Positions 9,509-19,205 of a stretch of 64,000 nucleotides of DNA are shown here, piece after piece. Below the pieces are notes generated by a model that ran no database searches, was not told the DNA's origin, and saw only the letters and a list, made by a program, of their open reading frames with translations. The position numbers and the translations under genes were made by a program. Within the stretch, counting starts at the first letter, position 1, and each line of letters begins with the position of its first letter. The stretch is from Candidatus Sumerlaeota bacterium (GTDB taxonomy: Bacteria; Sumerlaeota; Sumerlaeia; Sumerlaeales; Sumerlaeaceae): assembly GCA_012513815.1 (NCBI GenBank), contig JAAZBM010000009.1, forward strand, positions 58,978 through 122,977. The letters are read 5' to 3'.

Positions 9509-10838
9509 AAATCTCCGATATCAGCACCCGCATTTTTCCACTGGGATTCGGTTGTAACTCGTCAACAAACTCAAAACTCAAATTCTTCGTGCCCATATAA
9601 AACTGACTCTTGGCACGCTCCGATACAACACGCTTTATTGCCTCATCGCTACATTCAGATTCCCGCGTCTTGACGATATAAAACACTAAATCATCATAAG
9701 TCTTTTGGACGATACGAAACTGTTTGACACCTTCAATATTTAACATCAATTGATAAATCGTTGAAAAGGTATAATAACTTCCGTCACGATTGAAGATCAT
9801 ATCATTCTCCCGACCCTTGATTCGGCGCAAACCCTTGACTCCGCCACTTAATGTTTCCAGCTGAACCTGATCGCCAAGAGCATAATTGACTAGCGGGAAA
9901 CCAAAATGATACAAAGGCGTCACCAGAAGTCTTCCCTCGTCACTCAGCTTGCCCTCATCATCAATCGTGTTGAAAACATGTGTATCATTCCAAATCGTAT
10001 AATGGCGGTTCTCGATATCAAGATTCTCACACGCCTTCGTAACAGCCATATTGCCCACTTCGACACAACCATACATATCATAGAGTATGTTCTGACCAAA
10101 CGCCGCCGCTATAATATCGACAGTAGCATTATCAAGCATCTCACCAAACGTGGCAATCAAATTAGGATGATGCAACTCAATACCATGTTTCTCCGCATAA
10201 TTAATCATCCTAACAAATGCACTTCCGATTCCATAAAGAACATCCGGCTTGAAATCATTGTAGGCCTTGACCAACGCTTCCACACTGTCGCCCGCGCTAA
10301 CATCCATATGACGGAAAAGCCCCAATCTTTGCATAACACTGTTCTGGTTGCGCCGAATGCCACGCTTCGACACAACGGCCAAATGCGAATCAAAAAACAA
10401 ACGAAAGTGTTTTTTCTGAATCAAAAATCCACGAAACAAATTCGCGATTTCGGAAGCGCGATCACGGGGTAACTGATAAAACGACAACGGCATACCGGAC
10501 GAACCTGAGGTCGCGCAAGGAAGCCAACCCTTGTACTTATCCGGATGATTGCGTGTTTCCTCAGCGCACCATTCCCGATACTCCTCTTTGGTCAGGCACG
10601 GGAGCTTCAAGAAATCTTCCGCTGTCACAATATCTTTGGACTCGATACCGGCGGCATCAAACCGCTTGCGGTAAAACGGAATTCCATAAACATAATCCGC
10701 AAACGTTCGGATGTTTTTCTTCTGCACCTGCAACCAATAGCTCGGGTCTTTCTCAGCCCGGCGATACGTATGCATAAACTGAATCAAATAACGAAGTGTC
10801 TGCACATGCATCAAATTGCGTTCCAACCAGATATTCAT
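9495..10838 (-). CDS. CapK/PaaK-like adenylate-forming enzyme (copy 2)
   Basis: 447 residues, homologous to the enzyme at 4326-5642. Motifs: CATSGSSGMPLSFY (ATP loop) near residue 109, YDMYGCVEVGN (A5), YALGDQVQLE (A7, here with the usual GD), GRENDMIFNRDG (A8) and NPSGKMRVLI with the catalytic lysine near the C-terminus. It should activate a carboxylate as an adenylate. It starts 8 bases after the WecE-like aminotransferase and overlaps the next gene by 14 bases, so it belongs to the same operon. The intact A7 motif here against the altered one in copy 1 hints at different substrates or activity. Confidence 0.86.
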   Translation of the reverse strand: MNIWLERNLMHVQTLRYLIQFMHTYRRAEKDPSYWLQVQKKNIRTFADYVYGIPFYRKRFDAAGIESKDIVTAEDFLKLPCLTKEEYREWCAEETRNHPDKYKGWLPCATSGSSGMPLSFYQLPRDRASEIANLFRGFLIQKKHFRLFFDSHLAVVSKRGIRRNQNSVMQRLGLFRHMDVSAGDSVEALVKAYNDFKPDVLYGIGSAFVRMINYAEKHGIELHHPNLIATFGEMLDNATVDIIAAAFGQNILYDMYGCVEVGNMAVTKACENLDIENRHYTIWNDTHVFNTIDDEGKLSDEGRLLVTPLYHFGFPLVNYALGDQVQLETLSGGVKGLRRIKGRENDMIFNRDGSYYTFSTIYQLMLNIEGVKQFRIVQKTYDDLVFYIVKTRESECSDEAIKRVVSERAKSQFYMGTKNLSFEFVDELQPNPSGKMRVLISEIYGKK

Positions 10839-10846
10839 GTCTAACC

Positions 10847-11995
10847 TTAACCCCTATAATCAAATCCCAAGATGCTGTCAATCACACGGCTCTGCTCTTC
10901 TTCGCTCAGGTCAGCGTAGAGCGGCAAACGCACAATGCGGTCACTCATCTCCGCGGTCACCGGGCAGCCATTCGGAGCGCGCCCTACCCGCTTGCCCATC
11001 TCAGAACTATCCAGCGGCAAGTAATGGAAAACACTGTGGACGCCGCGTTCGCGCAAACTCTTGATGAACCGTGTACGCCATGACAAATTCGGACAAATCA
11101 AATAGAACATATGCCACGCTTGCTCGCAAGTCGCTGGCACAAACGGCAAGCGCACACCGGCCGCTCCCGCCCAATCGCCAAGCGCCTCGGCATAGCGTTT
11201 CCAAATCGCCTGCCGCTTACGTTGAATCGTCGTAGCGTGTTCCAACTGCGCGAACAAAAAGCCCGCCAGCGCGTCGCTCGGGAGATAGCTGCTCCCGATA
11301 TCAACCCAGCCGTATTTGTTGACCTCACCACGGAAAAACTGACTGCGATTGGTTCCCTTCTCGCGAATCACTTCGGCGCGTGCCGCCAGCTGTGGGTTGT
11401 TGATAATCAGTGCGCCACCCTCGCCGCAAGTGATATTCTTAGTCTCATGAAAACTCTGCGTCGCCATGACGCCAAAAGTTCCCAGCAACTTTTCCTTATA
11501 CTTCCCAAACAGCCCGTGCGCGTTATCCTCAATCACCATCAAATCATGTCGGTTGGCAATCTCGCAAATCTCATCCATCTCGCAACCGACGCCCGCGTAA
11601 TGCACCGGCACAATCGCCTTCGTCCGCGGCGTTATCAGCGACTCCAACTGCCGCTCATCGAGATTCAGGGTGTCGGGTCGGATATCGCAAAAGACCGGAA
11701 CCGCTCCACGCAAAACAAACGCGTTCACGGTCGACACAAAAGTAAATGACGGAACAATGACCTCATCGCCTGCGCCGATTTCGCCCAATATCGCCGACAT
11801 CTCCAGCGCATGGGTACACGACGTTGTCAACAATGCGCGAGCGCAACCCAACTCCTTTTCAAAGTAAGCGTGACACTTTTTCGTAAACTGACCATCGCCC
11901 GAAATATGACCATTGAGCACCGCACGAGTAACATATTCTATCTCATGTCCCTGCAAACTCGGCCGATTGAACGGAATCAATTTTTCTTCACTCAT
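10847..11995 (-). CDS. wecE: WecE/RffA-like dTDP-4-amino-4,6-dideoxygalactose transaminase
   Basis: About 382 residues from the ATG at 11995, which has GGAGAG 5 bases upstream; the in-frame extension to 12106 looks non-coding. The sequence follows enterobacterial WecE closely: IPFNRPSLQGHE, GHISGDGQFTKKC, VPVHYAGVGCEMDEI, the PLP lysine in SFHETKNITCGEGGAL and REKGTNRSQFFRGEV. WecE converts dTDP-4-keto-6-deoxyglucose to dTDP-4-amino-4,6-dideoxygalactose (Fuc4N). It heads the operon that continues with a CapK-like ligase and the paired SMR-like proteins, which suggests the amino group of this sugar is the acceptor for the acid activated next door. No rmlA or rmlB gene is seen nearby. Confidence 0.88.
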   Translation of the reverse strand: MSEEKLIPFNRPSLQGHEIEYVTRAVLNGHISGDGQFTKKCHAYFEKELGCARALLTTSCTHALEMSAILGEIGAGDEVIVPSFTFVSTVNAFVLRGAVPVFCDIRPDTLNLDERQLESLITPRTKAIVPVHYAGVGCEMDEICEIANRHDLMVIEDNAHGLFGKYKEKLLGTFGVMATQSFHETKNITCGEGGALIINNPQLAARAEVIREKGTNRSQFFRGEVNKYGWVDIGSSYLPSDALAGFLFAQLEHATTIQRKRQAIWKRYAEALGDWAGAAGVRLPFVPATCEQAWHMFYLICPNLSWRTRFIKSLRERGVHSVFHYLPLDSSEMGKRVGRAPNGCPVTAEMSDRIVRLPLYADLSEEEQSRVIDSILGFDYRG

Positions 11996-12060
11996 TATTC
12001 TCTCCGAGTAAGTATTACGCTCACTTTGCGAACGCATTCCTTTATAGTGACATCCATCAA

Positions 12061-12093
12061 AATTGTCCCGGCACCACCGGCACCGGGACAATT
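12061..12093 (-). terminator. Perfect 11-bp hairpin between the GLUG lipoprotein and wecE-like genes
   Basis: AATTGTCCCGG at 12061-12071 is exactly complementary in reverse to CCGGGACAATT at 12083-12093, with an 11-base loop. It begins 32 bases after the stop of the 1,501-residue gene, read on the minus strand. The following bases (TTGATGG) form only a weak U-tract. On the other strand the downstream side is T-rich, so it may stop transcription in either direction. Confidence 0.55.
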
Positions 12094-12124
12094 CTATTCT
12101 TTTCAATCAGCGATTCGTCGCAAC

Positions 12125-15100
12125 TTACTCTGACAAACCACTATAGTCGTAGTTATCCGTTTCATCCGTTTCGGGCACCGAATCCGTTGAATCTGCTAAC
12201 ACGCCGACCACCTGTCCCGGCTTCACGGAACCGGTCATCGTGATGCTCTGCTCGGCTCCGGCGGCCAGTCCGCTGCAATAAACACCGCGAGCAAATACGG
12301 TCGTGATATCGCGATAGAAAATGCCCGTCTTGCCCTGCACTGTCCCGACAAAACCTTCCGTCCAGAACGCGTCCGTCGCCACCGAACCACTATTGCGAAT
12401 CTTGCCGACAACCGTCACTTGGTCGCCCTTCTGCGTGAAGCTCGGCCCCTCGCTCCACACGATATTCTTCTTACTTTCTGTCGACGAAACCATCAGTGAC
12501 ACACGCCCCTTCTTCTCCGTCATGATGTTATCCAGCGGCGTTTCGTCGCCCGGATTATCAGCCAGACCCGTGCGATTCACAATCGCCGTCAGCGAGTACA
12601 TGCCGTTCCCGATGTTGTTGATAGGCTTCTCGAGGATATAAGTCTTCGACGTCCCCAACGCCGGCGGAGTCAGCTGCTCGCTCCACGTAAAGGTGCGGCC
12701 GCGCATATTACTCACGCCACCATCCTGCGACGCAAACAGTTCAAGATACAGCCACCCCTCGGGCATCACCGTACCTTTGTTCTGAATCGTCACACCCCAA
12801 ACAAGCGAGTCACCGGCAGTCACAACAGCCGGAGCGAACTGCGTGGAATCAACACCGATTGCGGTAATCGCAAGGTCAACGCCCGTCTTCTTACCCGGAG
12901 GCAACAGCGCCGGGTCATACGACCACTGCACATTATTCGTCTCATCCAGTTCGGGAACAATATCCGTACTATCGATAATCACCGCCAACGCGCGATTCTT
13001 GACGCCCGCAGGCACACGCCCCGTCAGCACAAACTCAGCCTCGGCGCCCGCGGCCAAACGCTCCAACTTCTGACCATTACCGATTGACCCCTGCTTCATC
13101 AACTGCGCTTCGGCGGTCAATGTCCCGTAGAAAACCTCAACCCACGCGAAAGGCTTTTCGAGTGCGGACGGGCCGGAATTCTTCACGATACCACGCACCG
13201 TTACACGCGTCGGGTCATTGGGATCAATCTCAAAATTCACACTCTTGAAACTCAAATCCAGACTCGGCGAATACGGATTGCGCACCGTCATCCGCTTATT
13301 CGGAACCATAATCCAGTTGTTCACATAATCGCATTCGGGCACTGCCGTCCCAAGTGTTCCGCGGTTTATGCTCGCGACCAGCGTATACATACCATCCGTA
13401 ATCGGATGCAGATACAAATCATCCGGCGTAAAGGTCGCCGTCATGGGCATCCCATTCTTCACGTAATGCGACCCGGTGATTGCCGTCCCTTGCTGAATCA
13501 GGTCAAAGCCGCCCGTCTTGCTCGAGAATATCTCAAGCCAGAACGGCTTATCAAACGCCCGAGTCGACTTCGCTTGCCACGTCATGTCGATAAAATTCCC
13601 CGGCATCACGGAGCTTTTGACACCAGCCGTATAATTCGCCGTAATCAATTCGATATCAAAAACAAACTCATAAGCGCCGCTTGTAATCTTTGTCGTTTCG
13701 CCGGCATTGACCTTCGCGTTCTGATTGTCAGGCCCCTTGTAGTCAACAACGGGCTTAAAGATAACAGTATAATCGCCGACCGGCAGCGTGCTCACCGTCT
13801 CACCACTCTGGTGCCACGTCGCGCCGCCATCGATACTCCATCCTGCACCCTCCGGAGCATTCGGAATCGTCACCGTCACATTACCCTCGAGACGGACATA
13901 ACCGCCGATGACAATTTCGGTCGTCTTGTTCTTCTCGACAAACGCATTTTGATTCGAAGGAGCGAGATAGCCATCAACCGACTTGAACGTGACCGTATAG
14001 TTTCCGGTAGGCAGATTCCCAACGGTCATGCCATTTCCATACCACGTCACGCCGCCGTCGATGCTCCACGCCGCGCCCTCCGGCGCTGTCGTCATCGTCA
14101 CCTTCAGCGACCCCATTTGCCGAACATACGTGCCGCTCTCGACCTCCGTCAGTTGCCCATTCGCAATCACCACGGACATATTCCCGGGCGTATCATAACC
14201 CGTAACGGAACGGAGAGTAACCGTATATTTGCCGGTCGGGACTGAACTCATCAGCGTCTGACTGGCGTTCCATGTGACACCGCCATCGATACTCCATGCT
14301 GCGCCCTCCGGCGGAGTCGGAATCGTCACGCGGAGGCTGCCCATTTGGCGAACATACTCGCCGCCCTCGACATCTGTCACTTCATCATCAACAACCGCGG
14401 CCTGTATTGGATTCGGCGTGTCATAGCCTTCAATAGGCTTAAACGTAATCGTATAACCACCCGTCGGCAAATCAGTGACCGTCGTGCCACTGTCATGCCA
14501 AGTCGTGCCGCCATCGATACTCCATCCTGCACCCGCCGGAGCATCCGGAATCGTCACCACAAGACCACCCGTCTGGCGAACATATTCATTGCTACAAACA
14601 ATCTCGGTAACCTGATCTTCATACACATTAACGGTAGCGTTTTGCGGCGTATCATAATCCTCCACATCACGATACGTGATTGTGTATTCGCCGACAGAAA
14701 GACCATGCCAAGTCGTGCCGCTTGCATTCCACGTTGTGCCGCCGTCGATGCTCCACGCGGCACCCGCCGGAGCGCCAACAAAAAGCACTCTGATACCGCC
14801 GTGCTTCACATAGCGTCCAATCACTGTCACCGTCGTATCGTCCGAAAGATAAACACTTTCTGCCTCAGGAGTATCCCAGCCATCGATGGGCGCAAACTCA
14901 ATCGTATAAGTGGTCGAAGCAACCGCGCCGACAATTTCGCCGCTTGCGTAATCACCCGCAAAGCCTCCGATAATCCACCGTGCCCCGGCGCTCGTCGCCT
15001 CATCAGTTTGAATCAACACCTCAAGGCAACCCATACCCTTATCGGTCATCCACGCGAAATACGGATAAGTCGTATTCTCATCATTGACCCACACACGCAG

Positions 15101-16630
15101 AAAATCCCAATCCACAAAGGTCAAGCGCTGCATCATCTCCGACGTCGTTTTGCTCGACACATCATCACCCGCCGAAACATCCTGATGCGTCGTCTCGCTA
15201 TCCCAATAGCCCTTAACAATCAAACCTGTATCCACGCCCGCAAGACCACCGGCGACCTGACCCTGAACTAAACCGGCGACATGAACCTCATCAATGTTGC
15301 GGGAGTTACTGCCGACAGATGCACCGGAGATCTGACCCTCAACCAAACCGGCGCCATAAACCTCATCAATGATGCCGGAGTTACTACCGACAAATCCACC
15401 GGCGCTACCGCTCTGACCGGACACATCGCCACGCGCGTAACACTGATTCAAGTTGCCGATATTCTCGCCCGCGAAACCGCCCAGAACGAACGTTCCGCTC
15501 GTTGCGACTTCGGCAAAACTCAGACGAATATCACCGGCCACAGAGTTCGACCCGACAAAACCGCCGACATAATCCATGCCCAAAACATCGCCGAAACACT
15601 GGTTGTGATGCATCAAACCACTGTTGCCACCGACAAAGCCGCCCGACTTCTCCGAGAAACCAATCACATCAGCATACGCAGCGCTGTCGAAAACCTCGCA
15701 TCCATTATAGCCGCACAAACCGCCGACGTAAGAGGTCCCCATGACCGCGCTATCACTGGCACAACCCATAAGGTAATGGGAAGCGTCATCGAGATTGTAG
15801 CCAATCAAACCGCCGATATTATCGCCGCCCGAAACAACACTCTCGGCATTCGAGTACTCCACTGTCCCCGGCGCGTTATAGCCAATCAGGCCGCCACAAT
15901 TCGCGCCGCCCGTGACAATGCTGATCGAGTCACAATTCGCGACATAACTCCCAGAACTGCAACCAATCAAACCGCCCGCGTTATCGCCACTGCTCGTCAC
16001 CGAAACACTCGTGTTGCAATCCAAAACACTGTCGCCATTACTGTACCCGACAAGGCCGCCAACATAGCCACTCGAGCGATTGGAGATAACCTTACCGGTA
16101 ACATCACAACCTTCAATCACGCTATAATAACTACGAGCGGTCAATCCGCCAACATAGTCGCCACCCTCAACCGAAGCATTCTCAATCGACAAATCGCGAA
16201 TGCGACAAACATCCGAAGTGCTCCCGTCCTGCGCGCCGACAACGCCAAACAAACCCATGATATTCGCCGACGTCTTCACATAAAGATTCGAGATAACCTT
16301 ACCGTTACCATCAAAGCTCCCATAAAACTGATTCCCATCGCCGGTCTTGCCAATCGGAACATAAGTCCACGTCGTCTGCGTATCGGACAAATCCAAATCA
16401 TTCATCAACTTATAATAAACGCCCTTGGACTTACTCCCACCGTTATTACACTGATCCTTCAGCCAGACCAAATGTCCGACCTCACTCAACTCCCACGGCG
16501 TAGCCTCACTGCCATCGCCACCTACCGGTGCAACAGGAGCCGGAGCATCCCCACACGCAGTCGAAGCAACAAACAACGCCCCTAAAAAAACGGATAAAAC
16601 TTGATTTCTGTAACTATGTAGTTTACCCAT
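12125..16630 (-). CDS. Giant surface lipoprotein with GLUG repeats, six 76-residue modules and CARDB-like domains
   Basis: 1,501 residues. The start at 16630 has GGAGAG nearby. The N-terminus is a signal peptide ending VASTACGD, a plausible but non-canonical lipobox. About residues 130-475 hold GLUG-type repeats (GGLIGYS/GGFVGSN with Cys and Asp turns), a beta-helix-like surface repeat. About residues 540-1010 are six modules of about 76 residues with the core AxWSIDGGxTW and GYDTP; the first is degenerate and the DNA of the others is nearly repetitive. The last 480 residues contain about four CARDB-like beta-sandwiches (for example STDIVPELDETNN). Likely an adhesin or polysaccharide-binding surface protein; no catalytic domain is visible. 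Confidence 0.85.
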   Translation of the reverse strand: MGKLHSYRNQVLSVFLGALFVASTACGDAPAPVAPVGGDGSEATPWELSEVGHLVWLKDQCNNGGSKSKGVYYKLMNDLDLSDTQTTWTYVPIGKTGDGNQFYGSFDGNGKVISNLYVKTSANIMGLFGVVGAQDGSTSDVCRIRDLSIENASVEGGDYVGGLTARSYYSVIEGCDVTGKVISNRSSGYVGGLVGYSNGDSVLDCNTSVSVTSSGDNAGGLIGCSSGSYVANCDSISIVTGGANCGGLIGYNAPGTVEYSNAESVVSGGDNIGGLIGYNLDDASHYLMGCASDSAVMGTSYVGGLCGYNGCEVFDSAAYADVIGFSEKSGGFVGGNSGLMHHNQCFGDVLGMDYVGGFVGSNSVAGDIRLSFAEVATSGTFVLGGFAGENIGNLNQCYARGDVSGQSGSAGGFVGSNSGIIDEVYGAGLVEGQISGASVGSNSRNIDEVHVAGLVQGQVAGGLAGVDTGLIVKGYWDSETTHQDVSAGDDVSSKTTSEMMQRLTFVDWDFLRVWVNDENTTYPYFAWMTDKGMGCLEVLIQTDEATSAGARWIIGGFAGDYASGEIVGAVASTTYTIEFAPIDGWDTPEAESVYLSDDTTVTVIGRYVKHGGIRVLFVGAPAGAAWSIDGGTTWNASGTTWHGLSVGEYTITYRDVEDYDTPQNATVNVYEDQVTEIVCSNEYVRQTGGLVVTIPDAPAGAGWSIDGGTTWHDSGTTVTDLPTGGYTITFKPIEGYDTPNPIQAAVVDDEVTDVEGGEYVRQMGSLRVTIPTPPEGAAWSIDGGVTWNASQTLMSSVPTGKYTVTLRSVTGYDTPGNMSVVIANGQLTEVESGTYVRQMGSLKVTMTTAPEGAAWSIDGGVTWYGNGMTVGNLPTGNYTVTFKSVDGYLAPSNQNAFVEKNKTTEIVIGGYVRLEGNVTVTIPNAPEGAGWSIDGGATWHQSGETVSTLPVGDYTVIFKPVVDYKGPDNQNAKVNAGETTKITSGAYEFVFDIELITANYTAGVKSSVMPGNFIDMTWQAKSTRAFDKPFWLEIFSSKTGGFDLIQQGTAITGSHYVKNGMPMTATFTPDDLYLHPITDGMYTLVASINRGTLGTAVPECDYVNNWIMVPNKRMTVRNPYSPSLDLSFKSVNFEIDPNDPTRVTVRGIVKNSGPSALEKPFAWVEVFYGTLTAEAQLMKQGSIGNGQKLERLAAGAEAEFVLTGRVPAGVKNRALAVIIDSTDIVPELDETNNVQWSYDPALLPPGKKTGVDLAITAIGVDSTQFAPAVVTAGDSLVWGVTIQNKGTVMPEGWLYLELFASQDGGVSNMRGRTFTWSEQLTPPALGTSKTYILEKPINNIGNGMYSLTAIVNRTGLADNPGDETPLDNIMTEKKGRVSLMVSSTESKKNIVWSEGPSFTQKGDQVTVVGKIRNSGSVATDAFWTEGFVGTVQGKTGIFYRDITTVFARGVYCSGLAAGAEQSITMTGSVKPGQVVGVLADSTDSVPETDETDNYDYSGLSE

Positions 16631-16739
16631 GGTTCAAACTCTCCTGTAGTTTATATGGTACTAATTCATACTAATAGATACAAGATAGTTACAAAATTCC
16701 TATTTCTACACAAAACTTTACACAAACAAAAACACCCTA

Positions 16740-18722
16740 TCAATCAACTTTCTTATAGGTGACATAAGTCGCGTTGTCAACCCCAAGTTCAAACACCAAA
16801 CCATCACCCATCAACTCCGCGCCGGTATACACACGATTGCGATCCGGAGAATCCACAAACGTCACACGATAACGACCCGCCGCGTCAAGATGACTCAGAC
16901 GAAAAACACGCCGTCCATCGCTCGCGTTATGACGCCGAAAAACCTGTACAAGCCCCTCGCCAATGTCCTTACGATCAAACTGCCAGCTCATCCAAACATC
17001 CTGACCCGTCGAATAAGCTGTCAACGGATAAAAGTCGCCCGTGAACAAATGACGGACAGACTGAACCTCCTCCAAGGTCTTGCGGGCAAAAGACCAACGC
17101 TCATCATTCATATGTGGCCAGTCAAGCGCCAAAACATAATGATATCCCAACCCACTCCGCGCGTTATACATATCACCACCCGCGGCGCCAATCCCGGTCA
17201 GCGGCAACCACCGACTCAAACCATAAGTATGACACTGCTGACCAACAGGGTCCCACAAATAGTCACTCCGAATCAACTCAAACGCACGCGACACAAGCTC
17301 CAAATCAATCCGACGGCCACCCGACGCGCAACTATCCAGAATCAGCCGGGGATGCGCCTTCACCAATGAATCAAAGTAATCATAAAGCCCCGCGATATAC
17401 TTCATCTCGCGCACACCCTGACGATCCGCAGCCTCATCCTTACGCCAAAAATACAACGGATACATATTGAAATCATGACGATAAATATCAATCCCACCCT
17501 CGCCAATCATACCACTCACCTTAGCCGTCAGCCACGACCGCGCCTCGTCATTACCCAAATCCAACAAATGAAAATCCGGCGACATATATTTGGCATTCGC
17601 CGGCAAAGAATCCGCCGACGGAGCGCTAATCAACCACTCCGGATGCTCCTTAGCCAAATACGTATTCGTCATCACACGCTCCGGCTCAAACCACATCAAA
17701 AAACCACGACCGCCACGATGCGCCTCATCAGAAACCGGACGCACACCCGACGGATAACGCGCCGGCTCATAATCAAAATTCCCAATACTTACAGCCCAAT
17801 TCTCCGTCGGATTACCCGTCGAAGAAACACCCCAACCCGTATCAATAAAATAATAATCCGACTTCAAACCATGCTCCGCAATCAGCGAGGCACCCTTCAC
17901 ATGCATCGCCGCCGTCTGCTGCTCAAACGCATAATTATGCGAACAACACACAGGACCCTCAATCAACTTGCCATCACGACGGGGACTAAAATACCGCAAC
18001 AAAAACGACCGAAAATGATTAAACCCCGAAGCCTCATCACCCGACGGCAACGCAACACGCAACACCCCGGGCGACCGAACACTCTCACCGGGATGCAACC
18101 GAAAACGTGTCCGCTCCATACCCGAACTCACATGCACAACATCACCACACAAACGCCTCACATCAGCCTTCCACTGACCCGACCAACCAACACCAAAAGC
18201 ATAACCCGAACCCGACGACCCACGAACACTAAAAAACGGCAAAACACCATCCGAAGACCGACCACCAAAAGGCGACAAATGCACCGCCACACTCGTCTCA
18301 AGACCACAATCCAGCGGCGCAAAATCCCCAAGCTCCTGACAACTCCCACGCGAATACGCCAAACGCACACCACCGACATCGCCGGCGCCACCCGCAACAG
18401 AAAAATCACAATCCAGCGGCAAAACATCCTCAATCAACGCAGTATCCGTCGTCCCCACATTCGAAAACAACAACTCCGTATGCGTAGCGACAAAATCATC
18501 AAAAGTCGTCGTCAAAACACAAACCTCCAAGCCACCGCCACCCGGCTCAGAAAAACAAACACGCTCCGTCAAACGCCCACTCGTAGCCACATCACGCGAC
18601 ACCACACGCCCACACGAACTCAAAAAATCATCCGACAAAACACCCCCATAAACAAACGAAAAATCCGCCCCAAAACCACAACCACACACCAACACAAAAA
18701 CCAAACAAAACAAACGCCACAT
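16740..18722 (-). CDS. Secreted GH36-type alpha-galactosidase
   Basis: About 660 residues from the ATG at 18722, giving a signal peptide rich in Leu, Val and Cys that ends near GFGADF; a TTG at 18752 is the alternative. The GH36/melibiase core is clear: the nucleophile Asp in DIYRHDFNMYPL near residue 415, LDSCASGGRRIDLE, and the probable acid/base Asp in RSDYLWDPVGQQ near residue 485. The HDFN form is the variant seen in one bacterial GH36 group rather than the KWDMN form. A Trp-rich WYFEPERV-like region (WFEPERVMTN) lies ahead of it. It should release terminal alpha-galactose from oligosaccharides in the periplasm or outside. The 5' part is unusually rich in CAAAAC-type tracts. Confidence 0.88.
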   Translation of the reverse strand: MWRLFCLVFVLVCGCGFGADFSFVYGGVLSDDFLSSCGRVVSRDVATSGRLTERVCFSEPGGGGLEVCVLTTTFDDFVATHTELLFSNVGTTDTALIEDVLPLDCDFSVAGGAGDVGGVRLAYSRGSCQELGDFAPLDCGLETSVAVHLSPFGGRSSDGVLPFFSVRGSSGSGYAFGVGWSGQWKADVRRLCGDVVHVSSGMERTRFRLHPGESVRSPGVLRVALPSGDEASGFNHFRSFLLRYFSPRRDGKLIEGPVCCSHNYAFEQQTAAMHVKGASLIAEHGLKSDYYFIDTGWGVSSTGNPTENWAVSIGNFDYEPARYPSGVRPVSDEAHRGGRGFLMWFEPERVMTNTYLAKEHPEWLISAPSADSLPANAKYMSPDFHLLDLGNDEARSWLTAKVSGMIGEGGIDIYRHDFNMYPLYFWRKDEAADRQGVREMKYIAGLYDYFDSLVKAHPRLILDSCASGGRRIDLELVSRAFELIRSDYLWDPVGQQCHTYGLSRWLPLTGIGAAGGDMYNARSGLGYHYVLALDWPHMNDERWSFARKTLEEVQSVRHLFTGDFYPLTAYSTGQDVWMSWQFDRKDIGEGLVQVFRRHNASDGRRVFRLSHLDAAGRYRVTFVDSPDRNRVYTGAELMGDGLVFELGVDNATYVTYKKVD

Positions 18723-18805
18723 CAAAACCAACAACCCCCAAACAAAACACAAAAATCAAACAACCAAAAATACCATACACAAAACCCCACACCAATAATT
18801 TTCAA

Positions 18806-19134
18806 ACAGAGTGAAGAGCTTCAAATAGAGTGGAGAGTTAAGAGTGGAGTGAAGGACAAAAACCATTCATTGAATTATTTCTCCTTAGTCGCCTTAGTCA
18901 CCCCAGTATGCCCATTTACCCAATTGCTTATTGGCCCTATTTGCCCTATTGGGCTTAGTTGGCTATTGGGCTTAGTCCCCCAGCCGCCCCAGTAGGCCTA
19001 TTTTCCCTATCCGCCCCAGTTGCCCCCGTTGACATTTCCACAGGAAATGTCATAATCTAAAATAAACAGCCCCTTGTCCACCACTCCACTCTTCACTCTC
19101 CACTCTTCACTCTACATAAAGCTCTCCACTCTAT
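18806..19134 (+). repeat. Composite repeat element, copy 1 (no gene inside)
   Basis: Fills most of the gene-free stretch 18723-19205. From left to right: 7-bp units of the GAGTGGA/GAGTTAA type; GGACAAAAA; an A/T-rich spacer; an array with a 9-bp period built from CCCAGTTGC and CCTATTGGC-like units; the palindrome GACATTTCC-N3-GGAAATGTC at 19031-19051; ATAATCTAAAATAAACAGCC; TTGTCCACC; then inverted 7-bp units (TCCACTC/TTCACTC). The right half from the palindrome on is nearly identical to copy 2. The right end lies about 70 bases beyond the stop codon of the minus-strand gene at 19206. The rest of the gap shows nothing recognisable. Confidence 0.85.
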
Positions 19135-19205
19135 TAGTGGCTTACACATCACATCCTATGCATGTGTTGCTAACTTTGGTCGCCAGACAGAAACCCTTTT
19201 GGGCG

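Noticed and set aside
15281..16585. A 434-residue plus-strand open frame antisense to the GLUG repeats
   Set aside because: It mirrors the repeats of the minus-strand gene and has low-complexity composition; no start signal or domain.
17475..18995. A 506-residue plus-strand open frame antisense to the alpha-galactosidase gene
   Set aside because: Its protein is a monotonous Arg/Thr/Ile/His mixture without any motif, the expected shadow of a gene with strong third-position bias; the GH36 frame on the other strand has catalytic motifs and a signal peptide.
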